Both the position numbers and the translations under genes were made by a program. Shown here piece by piece: positions 43,062 through 52,598 of a stretch of DNA of 64,000 nt. A model generated the notes under the pieces. It was not told the origin of the DNA, searched no databases, and saw only the letters and a list, made by a program, of their open reading frames with translations. How positions within the stretch are numbered: position 1 is the first letter of the stretch; every line of letters starts with the position of its first letter. The stretch comes from Ruminococcus sp. UNK.MGS-30 (GTDB taxonomy: Bacteria > Bacillota > Clostridia > Oscillospirales > Ruminococcaceae): NCBI GenBank assembly GCA_000980705.1, contig LBCK01000001.1, positions 1 through 64,000 of the forward strand, read 5' to 3'.

Positions 43062-43528
43062 GCTTCTTCCAAATCCTCCGGGTCTACAAATTCCTCTACC
43101 ACATCAATGAACAGCTGACCGTCCAGATGTGCGTTTTCGTGACAGGTACACTGTGCGCCCAGTCCGCTGAGTGTCATCTCGTACCACTCACCCTTCCGGT
43201 TCTGCGCCCGGAACTTGCACTTGTTCGGGCGTGTCACATAGCCCCATTTATTCGGCACAGAAAGGCAGCCCTCCAGAACGTGCTGCTTTCCGCTGGTTTT
43301 CAGAATTTCCGGGTTGATTGCCTCGATCTTCATCTCGCCCAGGTGCATAATGAAAAAGCGGCGGCAATAGCCTACCTGGGGCGCAGCCAGACCGACACCG
43401 TTCGCCTTGTCCAGAGTCTCGTGCATATCGTCCAGCAGCTGGTTCAGCTTGTCCCCGAACTCCGTCACCGGGCGGCATTTCATGCGCAGGATGGGATCTC
43501 CTTCTTTTATAATACGTCGAATTGCCAT
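43058..43528 (-). CDS. def: Peptide deformylase
   Basis: A 156-residue metalloenzyme that removes N-formyl from new proteins. GVGLAAPQVGYCRRFF (motif 1), EGCLSVPNKWG (motif 2) and CHENAHLDGQLFID (motif 3, HExxH) are present. GGAGG lies before ATG 43528. Confidence 0.96.
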   Translation of the reverse strand: MAIRRIIKEGDPILRMKCRPVTEFGDKLNQLLDDMHETLDKANGVGLAAPQVGYCRRFFIMHLGEMKIEAINPEILKTSGKQHVLEGCLSVPNKWGYVTRPNKCKFRAQNRKGEWYEMTLSGLGAQCTCHENAHLDGQLFIDVVEEFVDPEDLEEA

Positions 43529-43559
43529 AATGATTCCTCCATATTGTCTTCACCGGCGC

Positions 43560-46010
43560 TCAGACGCCGACATCACCATTCATATCCGCATACAGATGCA
43601 CTCTCGCAAAGCACCGGTCTGCCCCTGCCTCTGTCAGCACCGCCCGGATCAGCGAGCGGTACGGCTGGGTGTTTTTGCACTTGATGACCAGCTGATAGCG
43701 GAACTTTCCGTTGACCCGCCCATAAATGCAGGGAACCGGTTCCAGCACCCAGATGGGATAGGAAAAGCCGGTTTTCCGGATCTGCGCTTTCAGCACATCT
43801 GCCGTGTGCATCGCCGCCGTCCGCACTTCCTGTTCCCGCATTCCGGTAAAGCCGATGACGCAGATATCGCAGATCGGCGGAAAGATCAGCTGACGGCGCA
43901 GTGCGATTTCCTGGGCATAAAACTCCGGATACGCCTGCTGTGCCGCAAGCCGCAGAACATAGTGATCGGGCATACTGGTTTGCAGGATGGCACGTCCGGT
44001 CTTATCGCCTCTGCCGCCTCTGCCCACCACCTGGGTGACCAGGGAAAAGGTTCGCTCATAGCTGCGGAAATCCCCGGCATACAGCGCCTTGTCCACGGAC
44101 AGGACGCCTACCAGCGTCACGTTTGGAAAATCCAGTCCCTTTCCGATCATCTGCGTTCCCAGCATGATGTCATACTTTCCGCTGCGGAACTCGTTGAACC
44201 GTTCCTCATAGGCATACCGGGACATGGTGGTGTCGGCATCCATCCGGAGAACACGGGCATCCGGCACAATGGCTTTCAGTTCCTCCTCCAGCCGCTGTGT
44301 GCCGAATCCCATTTTCCGCAGATGCTCACCGCCGCAGGACGGACAGTGCGTCACCATTTCCTGGGTATGTCCGCAGTAATGGCACATCAGGCTGTCATTG
44401 ACCTTGTGGTATGTCATAGGAATGCTGCAATTGGGACAGTACACCGGCTGGTTGCAGGAAGCACAGCTAATGATCGTATGATAGCCCCGGCGGTTCAGCA
44501 GCAGCAGCGACTGGTTCCCGGCGTCCAGATTCTCCCGGAGCGCCTGTGCCAGTGTTTCCGAAAACATCCCGTCATTTCCGGCAGTTCTCTCTTCCTGCAT
44601 ATCCACGATCTCCACCTGCGGCAGCGGCGCCTGGTTATACCGCTGTTTCATTTCCAATAGGGTATAGACACCACGTTTTGCATAGTAATAGCTTTCCACA
44701 GACGGTGTCGCCGATGCCAGCAGCAGCGGACACTGGTGCGTCTGACAGCGTTTTTTTGCCACAGAAATGGCGTGATACCGGGGCGCACTGTCGGATTTAT
44801 ACGTCCGCTCGCCCTCTTCATCCACCACGATCAGTCCCAGATCCTGCACTGGTGCAAAGACAGCACTTCTCGTGCCGATGATGATTTTCGCCTCGCCGGA
44901 TGCGATGCTGCGCCAGGTCTCACTGCGCTGTCCCAGAGACAATTCGCTGTGGATCACCGCAACAATATCCCCGAACAGGCTGTAAAACCGTTCCATGATC
45001 TGCGGTGTCAGCGCAATTTCCGGCACCATCAGGATCACCTGTTTGCCACGCTGTACCACTGTGTCGATCAGTCGGATAAACACGCTGGTCTTGCCGCTGC
45101 CGGTCACGCCGTGCAGCAGAAAGCAGTGCATTCCCTCTTCCAGGGCTGCGACCATCCGGTCATAGACTGCCTGCTGTTCCGCAGACAGGATGATATCCGT
45201 GGGCTGTTGAGTTTGTCCGCCACTTGCATACGAGTGCATCGGCGGTTTCACCGTATAGCTTTCCACTACGCCGTTCTGCACCAGCTTTTTTGCCACAGCC
45301 GATGTCACGCCGCTGAGATAGCACGCCTCCTTTTCCGAAAGCGCATCTACCTCCTGCAAAATGCGTACCAGCTTCTGCTGTGTCTTGGTCACCGGCGGCA
45401 GCGCATCCGGCGGCACTGCCATCCGGAGCATCTTGATGCCGGTCTGTCCGTGGGTCCTTTCCTTTACCGTTTCCACCCGGCGCAGAAAGCCTTTCTGCAC
45501 CAGAGATTCCACGATTTTCTTGCCCTGGACATCGGCGTCCGCCAAAATGCGGCGAAACTCCTGCTTGTTCTTAGCACGGCGCAGAAAGAACAGCACGTGT
45601 TCCTCTGCCTCAGTCAGAGCCGTCTCCGGCTGCGGCGAGACAAGTGTGATCGTCTCCACCAGCTGCACCTGCATTCCAGCAGGCAGGATGGTGCGCACTG
45701 CATCGTAATAAGTGCAGAAAGTCATTTCCTTGAGCCAGAATACCATGTCCAGCATCTCCGGAGAGAGGATCGGCTGTTTGTCCACTACGGACAGCACTGG
45801 TTTCAGCTGCTGTTCCGTCTGCACTTCCTGTGCAGCAGACAAAACGATCCCCACACGCTTGGCATTGCCCTTTCCGAATGGTACAACGACCCGGCATCCC
45901 ACCGGGATCTCCCGGGTGGACACATAGGAAAACAGACGGTCAAACGTATAAGACGCAGCACAGACGGCAACGCCTACGCACCAGATGTGCGGCAGTTCCT
46001 GTGTTTCCAT
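43560..46010 (-). CDS. priA: Primosomal helicase PriA
   Basis: An 816-residue replication-restart helicase. N-terminal DNA-binding domain (about 1-105), Walker A LLHGVTGSGKTSVF, Walker B LIVVDEEGERTYKSD, the zinc-binding cysteines (CASCNQPVYCPNCSIPM, CHYCGHTQEMVTHCPSCGG), and TQMIGKGLDFPNVTLVG. One oddity: the helicase box usually read as DEEH is DEEG here. ATG 46010 follows AAGG. It lies between rpoZ and def. Confidence 0.95.
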   Translation of the reverse strand: METQELPHIWCVGVAVCAASYTFDRLFSYVSTREIPVGCRVVVPFGKGNAKRVGIVLSAAQEVQTEQQLKPVLSVVDKQPILSPEMLDMVFWLKEMTFCTYYDAVRTILPAGMQVQLVETITLVSPQPETALTEAEEHVLFFLRRAKNKQEFRRILADADVQGKKIVESLVQKGFLRRVETVKERTHGQTGIKMLRMAVPPDALPPVTKTQQKLVRILQEVDALSEKEACYLSGVTSAVAKKLVQNGVVESYTVKPPMHSYASGGQTQQPTDIILSAEQQAVYDRMVAALEEGMHCFLLHGVTGSGKTSVFIRLIDTVVQRGKQVILMVPEIALTPQIMERFYSLFGDIVAVIHSELSLGQRSETWRSIASGEAKIIIGTRSAVFAPVQDLGLIVVDEEGERTYKSDSAPRYHAISVAKKRCQTHQCPLLLASATPSVESYYYAKRGVYTLLEMKQRYNQAPLPQVEIVDMQEERTAGNDGMFSETLAQALRENLDAGNQSLLLLNRRGYHTIISCASCNQPVYCPNCSIPMTYHKVNDSLMCHYCGHTQEMVTHCPSCGGEHLRKMGFGTQRLEEELKAIVPDARVLRMDADTTMSRYAYEERFNEFRSGKYDIMLGTQMIGKGLDFPNVTLVGVLSVDKALYAGDFRSYERTFSLVTQVVGRGGRGDKTGRAILQTSMPDHYVLRLAAQQAYPEFYAQEIALRRQLIFPPICDICVIGFTGMREQEVRTAAMHTADVLKAQIRKTGFSYPIWVLEPVPCIYGRVNGKFRYQLVIKCKNTQPYRSLIRAVLTEAGADRCFARVHLYADMNGDVGV

Positions 46011-46016
46011 TCTGCC

Positions 46017-46229
46017 TTAGTGCGGCAGTTCTTCGTCGTCCACGATGCGGTACTTTCCGGCAGCCAGTTCCCGGATCGCAGTCTTTACCGGCTTTTCTTC
46101 CAGGGTCTTGCCTTCCTCGTAGAGTTCATCGGCAATCTCACGGGCACGCTTTGCCACGCCGATCACCAGAGAATAACTGCTTTCGTTCTTTGTAATCAAC
46201 TGATTTACAGACGGTCTTAACATATTCAT
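46017..46229 (-). CDS. rpoZ: RNA polymerase omega subunit
   Basis: A 70-residue RpoZ: LRPSVNQLITKNESSYSLVI, GVAKRAREIADEL and KPVKTAIRELAAGKYRIV. It helps assemble RNA polymerase. ATG overlaps the gmk stop; order gmk-rpoZ-priA is standard. Confidence 0.95.
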   Translation of the reverse strand: MNMLRPSVNQLITKNESSYSLVIGVAKRAREIADELYEEGKTLEEKPVKTAIRELAAGKYRIVDDEELPH

Positions 46230-46828
46230 TTTCTCAGCACCTCTTCAATTTCTTCCAGATTTTTTTCGGTTTTATGGGATTCTGCGCACAGGATCGCCTT
46301 GACATCGGCAATCGCCGTGGACAGATCATCATTGATGACAATATAATCGTACTTGGCAGCCGTGCCCAGTTCCCGTCTTGCCTGTGCAACACGTTTCTGC
46401 ACGACCTCTTCTGCCTCAGTACCTCTACCACGCAGACGCTGTTCCAGTTCCGACAGAGACGGCGGCAGGATGAACACAAAGACTGCATCCGGACGAGCCG
46501 CACGGACTTTCATTGCGCCCTCGACCTCGATCTCCAGGATGACGTTCTGTCCTTTGGCAAGGTGTTCCTCCACTGGCTGTTTCGGCGAGCCGTAATAATG
46601 CTCACAGTAGCCGGCATATTCCAGAAAGCCGTCCTCTGCGATCAGCTTTTCAAACGCCTCGTTGGTCATGAAACGGTAATTCACGCCGTCCACTTCGCCG
46701 GGACGGGGCGCACGAGTGGTTGCCGAAACAGAGTAGTACAGATTCGGGTCTTTCAGCACCTCCGCCAGAATCGTTCCCTTGCCGCAGCCAGACGGACCGG
46801 AGACGACAAACAATGTTCCTTTTTTCAT
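46226..46828 (-). CDS. gmk: Guanylate kinase
   Basis: A 200-residue kinase making GDP from GMP: FVVSGPSGCGKGTILAEVLK (P-loop), SATTRAPRPGEVDGVNYRF (GMP-binding), FLEYAGYCEHYYGSPK, ILEIEVEGA. ATG 46828 suits the AAAGGA spacing; a GTG nine bases upstream is too close. Confidence 0.96.
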   Translation of the reverse strand: MKKGTLFVVSGPSGCGKGTILAEVLKDPNLYYSVSATTRAPRPGEVDGVNYRFMTNEAFEKLIAEDGFLEYAGYCEHYYGSPKQPVEEHLAKGQNVILEIEVEGAMKVRAARPDAVFVFILPPSLSELEQRLRGRGTEAEEVVQKRVAQARRELGTAAKYDYIVINDDLSTAIADVKAILCAESHKTEKNLEEIEEVLRK

Positions 46829-46842
46829 GCTGCACACTTCCT

Positions 46843-47778
46843 TTATTCGATGTTCTGGATCTGTTCCCGGATCTTTTCGATTTCCGATTTCATATCCACT
46901 ACCAGCTTGGTGATTTCCAGAGACTGTGACTTCGAACCGGTGGTGTTGACCTCCCGGTTCATTTCCTGCACCAGGAAATCCATCTTTCTGCCTGTGGGTT
47001 CCGTGCTTTCCAGGAATCCCCGGAACTGGGCAATATGGCTATGCAGCCGCACCAGTTCTTCATCCACGGCGATTTTTTCTGCCACTACAGCAGTTTCCGT
47101 CACCAGACGAGACTCCTCCACTGTGCGGTCACCCAGCAGCTCCGTGATTTTCTTGTACAGCTTATCATAATACTGCTGTACTGTTTCCGGAACAAGCTGT
47201 TCCACACGATTGGTCATGGACTCCAGATTTTCCAGATGAGATGCCACATCCGCAGCCAGGCGTTCGCCCTCTGTTTGACGCATGGTCACAAACTGCTGCA
47301 GCGCCTCGGTCACGACCGGCTGCACCTCCGACCAGATCACATCAGCATCCTCCGTAACCTGCTGCACCTGGAACGCATCCGGGATGCGGAGCAGTGTGGA
47401 AAGCGGCAGTGCATCTGTCGTACCGCCGGACTCGCTTCCCGCAGTTCCCAACACGATCTGATTTTTTGGAAGACCGGATTCCCGGAGCAGTTCGTTTTCC
47501 GCTGCAACAGCACGCAGGTATGCCATCACCACATCGTGGTTGATCTCCACCGTCGTATCCTTGCTGCCGATGGACTGCATGGTGAGCGCAACCTCAACCT
47601 TTCCACGAGAGACTGCCTGCTGCACCTGTTCCTTGATCTTTCCCTCCAGATAGCTGAAACTGCGGGGCAGACGCACACTGGTTTCCAGATAACGGTGATT
47701 CACCGAATGCACTTCCGCAGTGATCTCATAACGTTCCGTCCGAGCCGTAGCACGCCCGTAACCCGTCATACTTTTCAC
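46843..47778 (-). CDS. YicC family endoribonuclease-like protein
   Basis: A 311-residue YicC protein: KSMTGYGRATARTERYEITA at the start, EVHSVNHRYLETSVRLPRSF, and C-terminal MDFLVQEMNREVNTTGSKSQ. E. coli YicC is linked to RNA turnover. GTG 47778 is the likely start (AAGGAG 10 bases before); ATG 47769 is the alternative. First gene of the block, with a promoter at 47839-47867. Confidence 0.92.
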   Translation of the reverse strand: MKSMTGYGRATARTERYEITAEVHSVNHRYLETSVRLPRSFSYLEGKIKEQVQQAVSRGKVEVALTMQSIGSKDTTVEINHDVVMAYLRAVAAENELLRESGLPKNQIVLGTAGSESGGTTDALPLSTLLRIPDAFQVQQVTEDADVIWSEVQPVVTEALQQFVTMRQTEGERLAADVASHLENLESMTNRVEQLVPETVQQYYDKLYKKITELLGDRTVEESRLVTETAVVAEKIAVDEELVRLHSHIAQFRGFLESTEPTGRKMDFLVQEMNREVNTTGSKSQSLEITKLVVDMKSEIEKIREQIQNIE

Positions 47779-47838
47779 TTCTGTCACACTCCTTATGAAA
47801 CTGCACGTATCCCATGCAATAATATTCCATAGTATCTT

Positions 47839-47867
47839 ATTATAGCATTTTCACGAAAAAAAATCAA
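47839..47867 (-). promoter_or_regulatory. SigA-type promoter of the yicC-gmk-rpoZ operon
   Basis: On the minus strand: -35 TTGATT (47862-47867), 17-bp spacer, -10 TATAAT (47839-47844), about 60 bases before the yicC start. Confidence 0.72.
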
Positions 47868-47895
47868 GTCAAATGCAGAAACTTTTTTCCATACA

Positions 47896-47931
47896 AAAAG
47901 CGCCGCAGCATATTTCAGCTGCGGCGCTTTT
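47896..47931. terminator. Strong terminator after the GH48 gene
   Basis: A 14-bp perfect stem, AAAAGCGCCGCAGC (47896-47909) with GCTGCGGCGCTTTT (47918-47931), ending in a T tract on the minus strand about 35 bases past the GH48 stop. Confidence 0.92.
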
Positions 47932-47966
47932 CTATTTACGGAAATCGTTTACAAAAACGATCTCAA

Positions 47967-50963
47967 TTATGCGTTCAGATCAGAAGATTCCGGCAGAGCC
48001 TTGATGATGTGTACCAGGAACTTCAGCAGAGCGGTAGCATCGTTACCGTCGATCTCACCGTTCTGATCGTAGCAGTCACCGTTCAGAGTCTGCTGTGCGT
48101 TGAAGTCAACTGCGTTTGCAGCCTTCTTGTTCAGCAGAACAGCGTCAGTGATGTCTACACGACCGTCCAGGTTGGTATCGCCAAGCAGAACATCGCCCGG
48201 AGTTACAGAACCGCTGGTTACGCTGCTGGTTGCAGTTGTCTCAGTCTCAGTTGTGCTGCTCTCGGTAGTGTCGCTTGTCTCAGTGGTAGAAGTTGTTGTT
48301 GCAGTAACGGTTACAGTTACTTCAACAGTCTCGCCGTCCTTAGAAACCTTGATGGTGGTCTCACCAGCAGAAACGCCGGTTACAGTACCATTTTCGTCAA
48401 CCTTAGCGATAGAATCATCAGCGGTCTCGAATGTGCAGCCTTCCTTATTCGGCTTCAGAGTCTCAGTCTCGCCTACACCAACGGTGATGTCAGACGGAGT
48501 AACCTTCAGGCTGTCAGACGGATCCTCAGCGTCATCAACCGGCATATCCGGATACAGCTCATACATAGTACCCAGAGCCATCATGATGTCGCCAGCATGC
48601 CAGAATCTGTGCAGAGTGAAGTAGTAGTTATCGGTGTTGCCATCCTTCTTGTAGTACTTCTCAGCTTCCTGATACATCGGAGACATCTTGTAGTTGGAGC
48701 GGATGTCTACGAATGCTACGCCGTCCTTGATTACGTCACCGTTCGGCATCTTACCAGTGTAACGATCAGCAGCCAGAGTCTTGCCCTCACCATTCTGCGT
48801 AGAACCGTTCGGCAGAGCCAGCTTGGTCTCCCACAGTCTCGGCAGGTTGGTATTATGGTCAGAAACGCCCAGACCGATATCATCACGATACTTGTTCCAC
48901 TCTCTGTCGAGGAGCTGTTTGCCCAGGTACAGGGACTGCTGTGCCAGTTCTGTAGCAGATGCAGCAGATGCAGTGGTCTTGTTCTCATAGGAAGTCTTTG
49001 CAGCAGCGATGTCGTCAGTCTTAACGCCCTTTGCCTTTGCATAGTAGATCAAAGTGTTTGCCAGAGAAGATACACAACCCAGGTCGCCGTCGCCATAGCC
49101 AACGATGGTGCAGGTCAGGTTGTTGTTATCCTGGTACTTACCGGTCCATGTCTCCGGCTGACCAGACCAGATCAAACTGGACGGGATGGAGAAGGACTCG
49201 CCGTCATCAGTTACACCCTGTGTCAGATCCGGTACAGTGAACTCGGTGTCTGTGGTGTCATACGGTTCATACTTTGCAGAGAATGTCTTGGTTGCATTTG
49301 CAGTACCCAGGATGGTGTTGTCCATGAACCAGCCTACCCAGCGATCCAGAACCTTTTCCAGAGCCTCGCTCAGCTTCAGACCAGTGTCGCCAACCATCGG
49401 GTCATTTTTGGTATTGTCAGACTTCACAACATAGTACAGTTCAGCCAGACGCTGTACAGCCCATACCTGGTTACCGATCCAGTGGTTCGAACCAGGGTCA
49501 GCATATACCGGGTGTTCCAGATAAGCCATGTTGTAGAATGTGGACACATCAGACGGATACTTTTCATAACGTCCCTTCCAGGAGTTAGTGCAGCCGCCGG
49601 CGATCGGACCATCCTTAGACATCAGCCACAGGTACAGTTCCATCTGTCTGCTCAGAGACTTCTCGAAGTCCTCAGTAGCGCCCTGTGCCTTCATGCCTGC
49701 GTTCAGATTGGAGTCATTTACCAGTGCATAAGCAGCCAGCGGATTCTGGTAGAATTCGTGGCAGTGAGATGCACCGATCTGCCATGCCCAGGAGCCGTCC
49801 ATTGCGCCGCCCCAGGAGGTGTACCAGTTCATCAGATAATGCTTGCCATTATCAGATCCGCCCTGCTTCCACTTATCCTGGCAGCCGATTTCCTTGTAGT
49901 ACTTATCGTACATATTATTACGGGTTTCATCACCCATCTTACCAGCCAGTGCGGAGATAGACTGATTACCGCCCCACTTGGAGTTAACAGTCTGATCGCC
50001 TACGCCCCATCTGTTTGCATCATAAACAGCCTGGATTGCACGGTCTTCTGCGTCCGGTGCGTTGGTATAAGACCACTGTTCAGCCGGAGTAGCTTCGGTG
50101 TTGAAGAAGCCCTTCATACCGCCGTTGCCTCTGATACCATAGGACTTGTGCAGGTCGGTACAAGCGTGCGGGATAGTTTCCCAGCAGGATTCCTGCTCGC
50201 CGCGCTGGAAGGTGTTGATCAGTGTGAACTGACCGCCGCCGCTTGTAGATACAGCGCTCTGTGCGCCCTGAGAGCCGTTTACAGCACCAAAGCCATACCA
50301 GTCATCTACGTCTGCCAGCCAGTGCATCAGGTACAGTCCCTTATCACTGCCGTACTGAGAGCAGAAGCTCTGGTGGATCGGGTTCTGTGCGGTATTGCCC
50401 TGCGCCATATCGGTCGGGTACATTTCAATCTGTTCCCACTCATCGCTGTAAGTAGCGCTCAGCTGACTGCCCTTCTGCATGAAGTTGCCACCCTGCTGAT
50501 CCGGGATCATGGTTGCTTCCATGGTCTTCCAAGCCTTAGCCAGGTCGCCGACAGTCTCAGTAGAAGCGTCCTTTACGTTCTTTACTTCAACTTCACCGTT
50601 CTTTGCAGCGTTTACGATGTTATCACGCATTGCTGCGGTCCATACCAGGTAGGACAGTGCTTCAGAAGTTGTTTCGTGACCATAGTCCGGAGCCTCGATA
50701 CACAGATCTTCTACCGAGTGATACGGGATGCCCAGACCGTCGGAAACGGTGTTCGTGCTGGACATATAGCCGTTCTGTACACCGTTGGTAACAACGTCAT
50801 CGTACAGGGACATAAAGCGCTGTGCATAGGACTTGTCGCCGTATGCCTCGTCTTTGGTTCTGGTACCAGCGGCAGCAGATGCAGCGGTCGGCAGAACTGC
50901 CGAGCAAGTCATTGCAGCAGCCAGAACAGCAGCCAGAAATGTTTTGCTTTTCTTGAATTGCAT
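47967..50963 (-). CDS. Cellulosomal family 48 cellobiohydrolase with BIG2-like and dockerin domains
   Basis: A 998-residue secreted processive cellulase, usually the main exoglucanase of clostridial and ruminococcal cellulosomes. Layout: signal peptide (about 1-31), GH48 catalytic module (about 35-835) with IEAPDYGHETTSEALSYLVW carrying the proton-donor Glu region and HYLMNWYTSWGGAMDGSWAW; a BIG2-like Ig fold (about 840-905; VTPSDITVGVGETETLKP); a Ser/Thr-rich linker; and a dockerin (DTNLDGRVDITDAVLLNK, then DQNGEIDGNDATALLKF). A consensus promoter lies at 51135-51163 with a leader of about 165 nt. It stands alone with its own terminator. Confidence 0.97.
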   Translation of the reverse strand: MQFKKSKTFLAAVLAAAMTCSAVLPTAASAAAGTRTKDEAYGDKSYAQRFMSLYDDVVTNGVQNGYMSSTNTVSDGLGIPYHSVEDLCIEAPDYGHETTSEALSYLVWTAAMRDNIVNAAKNGEVEVKNVKDASTETVGDLAKAWKTMEATMIPDQQGGNFMQKGSQLSATYSDEWEQIEMYPTDMAQGNTAQNPIHQSFCSQYGSDKGLYLMHWLADVDDWYGFGAVNGSQGAQSAVSTSGGGQFTLINTFQRGEQESCWETIPHACTDLHKSYGIRGNGGMKGFFNTEATPAEQWSYTNAPDAEDRAIQAVYDANRWGVGDQTVNSKWGGNQSISALAGKMGDETRNNMYDKYYKEIGCQDKWKQGGSDNGKHYLMNWYTSWGGAMDGSWAWQIGASHCHEFYQNPLAAYALVNDSNLNAGMKAQGATEDFEKSLSRQMELYLWLMSKDGPIAGGCTNSWKGRYEKYPSDVSTFYNMAYLEHPVYADPGSNHWIGNQVWAVQRLAELYYVVKSDNTKNDPMVGDTGLKLSEALEKVLDRWVGWFMDNTILGTANATKTFSAKYEPYDTTDTEFTVPDLTQGVTDDGESFSIPSSLIWSGQPETWTGKYQDNNNLTCTIVGYGDGDLGCVSSLANTLIYYAKAKGVKTDDIAAAKTSYENKTTASAASATELAQQSLYLGKQLLDREWNKYRDDIGLGVSDHNTNLPRLWETKLALPNGSTQNGEGKTLAADRYTGKMPNGDVIKDGVAFVDIRSNYKMSPMYQEAEKYYKKDGNTDNYYFTLHRFWHAGDIMMALGTMYELYPDMPVDDAEDPSDSLKVTPSDITVGVGETETLKPNKEGCTFETADDSIAKVDENGTVTGVSAGETTIKVSKDGETVEVTVTVTATTTSTTETSDTTESSTTETETTATSSVTSGSVTPGDVLLGDTNLDGRVDITDAVLLNKKAANAVDFNAQQTLNGDCYDQNGEIDGNDATALLKFLVHIIKALPESSDLNA

Positions 50964-51134
50964 AGTTTAGGAATTCCCCTCTCTGAAAGATAAATGTAGG
51001 AAATGATGATTTCCGCTGTGTTCGCATCCTTTCTTCACGGCAGGATCCGGCGGGCACAGCAGCTTATGTTTTTGAACGCATCCTTTGTCCATTTTCACAG
51101 GACGCACACAAGGATGCCTTCTTTCATATCAAAA

Positions 51135-51163
51135 ATTATACACCCCTTTCGAAAGTATGTCAA
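51135..51163 (-). promoter_or_regulatory. Consensus SigA promoter of the GH48 gene
   Basis: On the minus strand: -35 TTGACA (51158-51163), 17-bp spacer, -10 TATAAT (51135-51140), exact consensus. Predicted transcription start near 51128, leaving an untranslated leader of about 165 nt. Confidence 0.88.
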
Positions 51164-51436
51164 CCCTTTGCACAAATTCCAGCTGTGAAATTTTGTATTT
51201 TTGTAGCTTTGCCCAGTTTCACGCTCGTTGTTTTGTGCAATATGACCCACATTTTTCTGTCATTGCGCACTTTTTCCGTCTCATTTTGCATTTTCGCCGA
51301 TTCACCGCCGGATTTTCACAGCACTTTCACACAAATATGCCATACTGCTTTTGCGATACTTACAAGCTTTTCTGACGGTTGCAGAATCCGTTTTATCCAT
51401 TATTCCCATATTTCATGATACTGTTACACTTTATAT
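51164..51436. other. Non-coding intergenic stretch between divergent promoters
   Basis: Part of a 555-base gap between the GH48 and ABC-operon genes. It is AT-richer than its surroundings, with no convincing gene. Operator sites for cellulase control could lie here, but I see no clear repeat or palindrome. Confidence 0.5.
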
Positions 51437-51465
51437 ATGACAAGAACATATTATTTTGCGATAAT
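51437..51465 (+). promoter_or_regulatory. Promoter of the ABC export operon
   Basis: -35 ATGACA (51437-51442), 17-bp spacer, -10 GATAAT (51460-51465); each box has 5 of 6 consensus bases. Confidence 0.65.
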
Positions 51466-51478
51466 AAAATGAGTTGTA

Positions 51479-51500
51479 AAAAGCCGACAAAACGGCTTTT
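51479..51500 (+). promoter_or_regulatory. Hairpin in the leader of the ABC operon
   Basis: AAAAGCCG (51479-51486) pairs with CGGCTTTT (51493-51500), lying between the promoter and the AAAGGAG ribosome binding site. It resembles a short terminator and could act as attenuator or RNA stabiliser. Confidence 0.5.
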
Positions 51501-51518
51501 GCAGAAAGGAGCAATCAT

Positions 51519-52592
51519 ATGGTTGAAATTCAAAACCTAACCAAATATTACGGCAGCAAGGCTGCGCTCAAGGGGATCAGCTTTACCATAAAGGAAAATG
51601 AGGTGCTGGGCTTTCTCGGACCGAACGGTGCCGGAAAGTCTACTACATTAAATATTATGGCTGGTGTCATCCCTTCCACCGGCGGAACGGTAAAGATCCA
51701 GGGCTATGACATTGCACAGCAGCCCGTCAAGGCAAAAAAGTGCATCGGCTTTCTGCCGGAGATCCCGCCGGTATATCCGGATATGAAGGTCCGGGAGTAT
51801 CTGCACTTCGCCGCTGGACTGAAAGGCATCCCTGCCGCCAAGCGGAAGGGCGAAGTCGAGCGTGTTATGGAACGGCTGAAAATTACAGACGTGCAGAAGC
51901 GTCTGATCCGCAACCTGTCCAAAGGCTACAAGCAGCGTGTGGGATTCGCCATGGCGATCCTGGGCGATCCGCCGGTGCTGATCCTGGACGAGCCGACGGT
52001 CGGACTCGACCCCACACAGCTGATGGAGGTCCGCAATCTGATCCTGGACCTGCGCCGGAATCATGCCATCATCCTGAGTTCACACATTCTGGGCGAGATC
52101 AGTGCCGTCTGTGACCGCATCGTCATCATCAACCACGGTGAGATCAAGGCAGACGATACCATTGAACGCCTGGAAGAGGCAGACAACTCCGGTCTGGTGC
52201 TGAAACTGAAGATTCAGGGCAGCTCCAGAGAAGTGCCGAAGATTGCCAGGGCCGTGGAAGGCGTTGTCCGTGTGGACAACATCCAGTTCGTACAGACCGG
52301 CATCTACACCTATGATATAGAGCTGGAAAACGACGGTGTCCGGAATGCTTTGCTCTCCGCTCTGCTCCAGCACGGTCTGGAAGTCCTGGAAGTCTCTGCC
52401 GAGAAGAAGAATCTAGAACAGGTATTCGTCAAGCTGGTCAACCAAAAGACAAAGCACTCCAGTCTGGAAGATCTGCTCAGCGAAATGGACGAAGAGACTG
52501 CCCAGAAGAGCGGCGATGCTCCGGCAGACGGCGCAGACACACCGGCAGCCGATGCAGACACAGCAGACAGTACGCAGAAAGAGGAGGAATAA
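51519..52592 (+). CDS. ABC transporter ATP-binding protein (GldA-like)
   Basis: A 357-residue ABC-2-type ATPase. Walker A is FLGPNGAGKSTTLNIMAG, the signature RNLSKGYKQRVGFAMAIL, Walker B PPVLILDEPTVGLDP and switch ILSSHILGEI. After the usual ABC domain and a C-terminal regulatory domain there is an acidic, Ala/Asp-rich tail of about 40 residues (from about 318), which is unusual. Followed by a permease and a GldG-like protein at 6-base gaps, so one operon. Confidence 0.92.
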   Translation: MVEIQNLTKYYGSKAALKGISFTIKENEVLGFLGPNGAGKSTTLNIMAGVIPSTGGTVKIQGYDIAQQPVKAKKCIGFLPEIPPVYPDMKVREYLHFAAGLKGIPAAKRKGEVERVMERLKITDVQKRLIRNLSKGYKQRVGFAMAILGDPPVLILDEPTVGLDPTQLMEVRNLILDLRRNHAIILSSHILGEISAVCDRIVIINHGEIKADDTIERLEEADNSGLVLKLKIQGSSREVPKIARAVEGVVRVDNIQFVQTGIYTYDIELENDGVRNALLSALLQHGLEVLEVSAEKKNLEQVFVKLVNQKTKHSSLEDLLSEMDEETAQKSGDAPADGADTPAADADTADSTQKEEE

Positions 52593-52598
52593 CCATCC

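Noticed and set aside
48009..50993. A 994-codon open frame antisense to the GH48 gene
   Set aside because: It mirrors a GC-biased gene with strong family evidence; its translation has no domain, no ribosome binding site and skewed composition.
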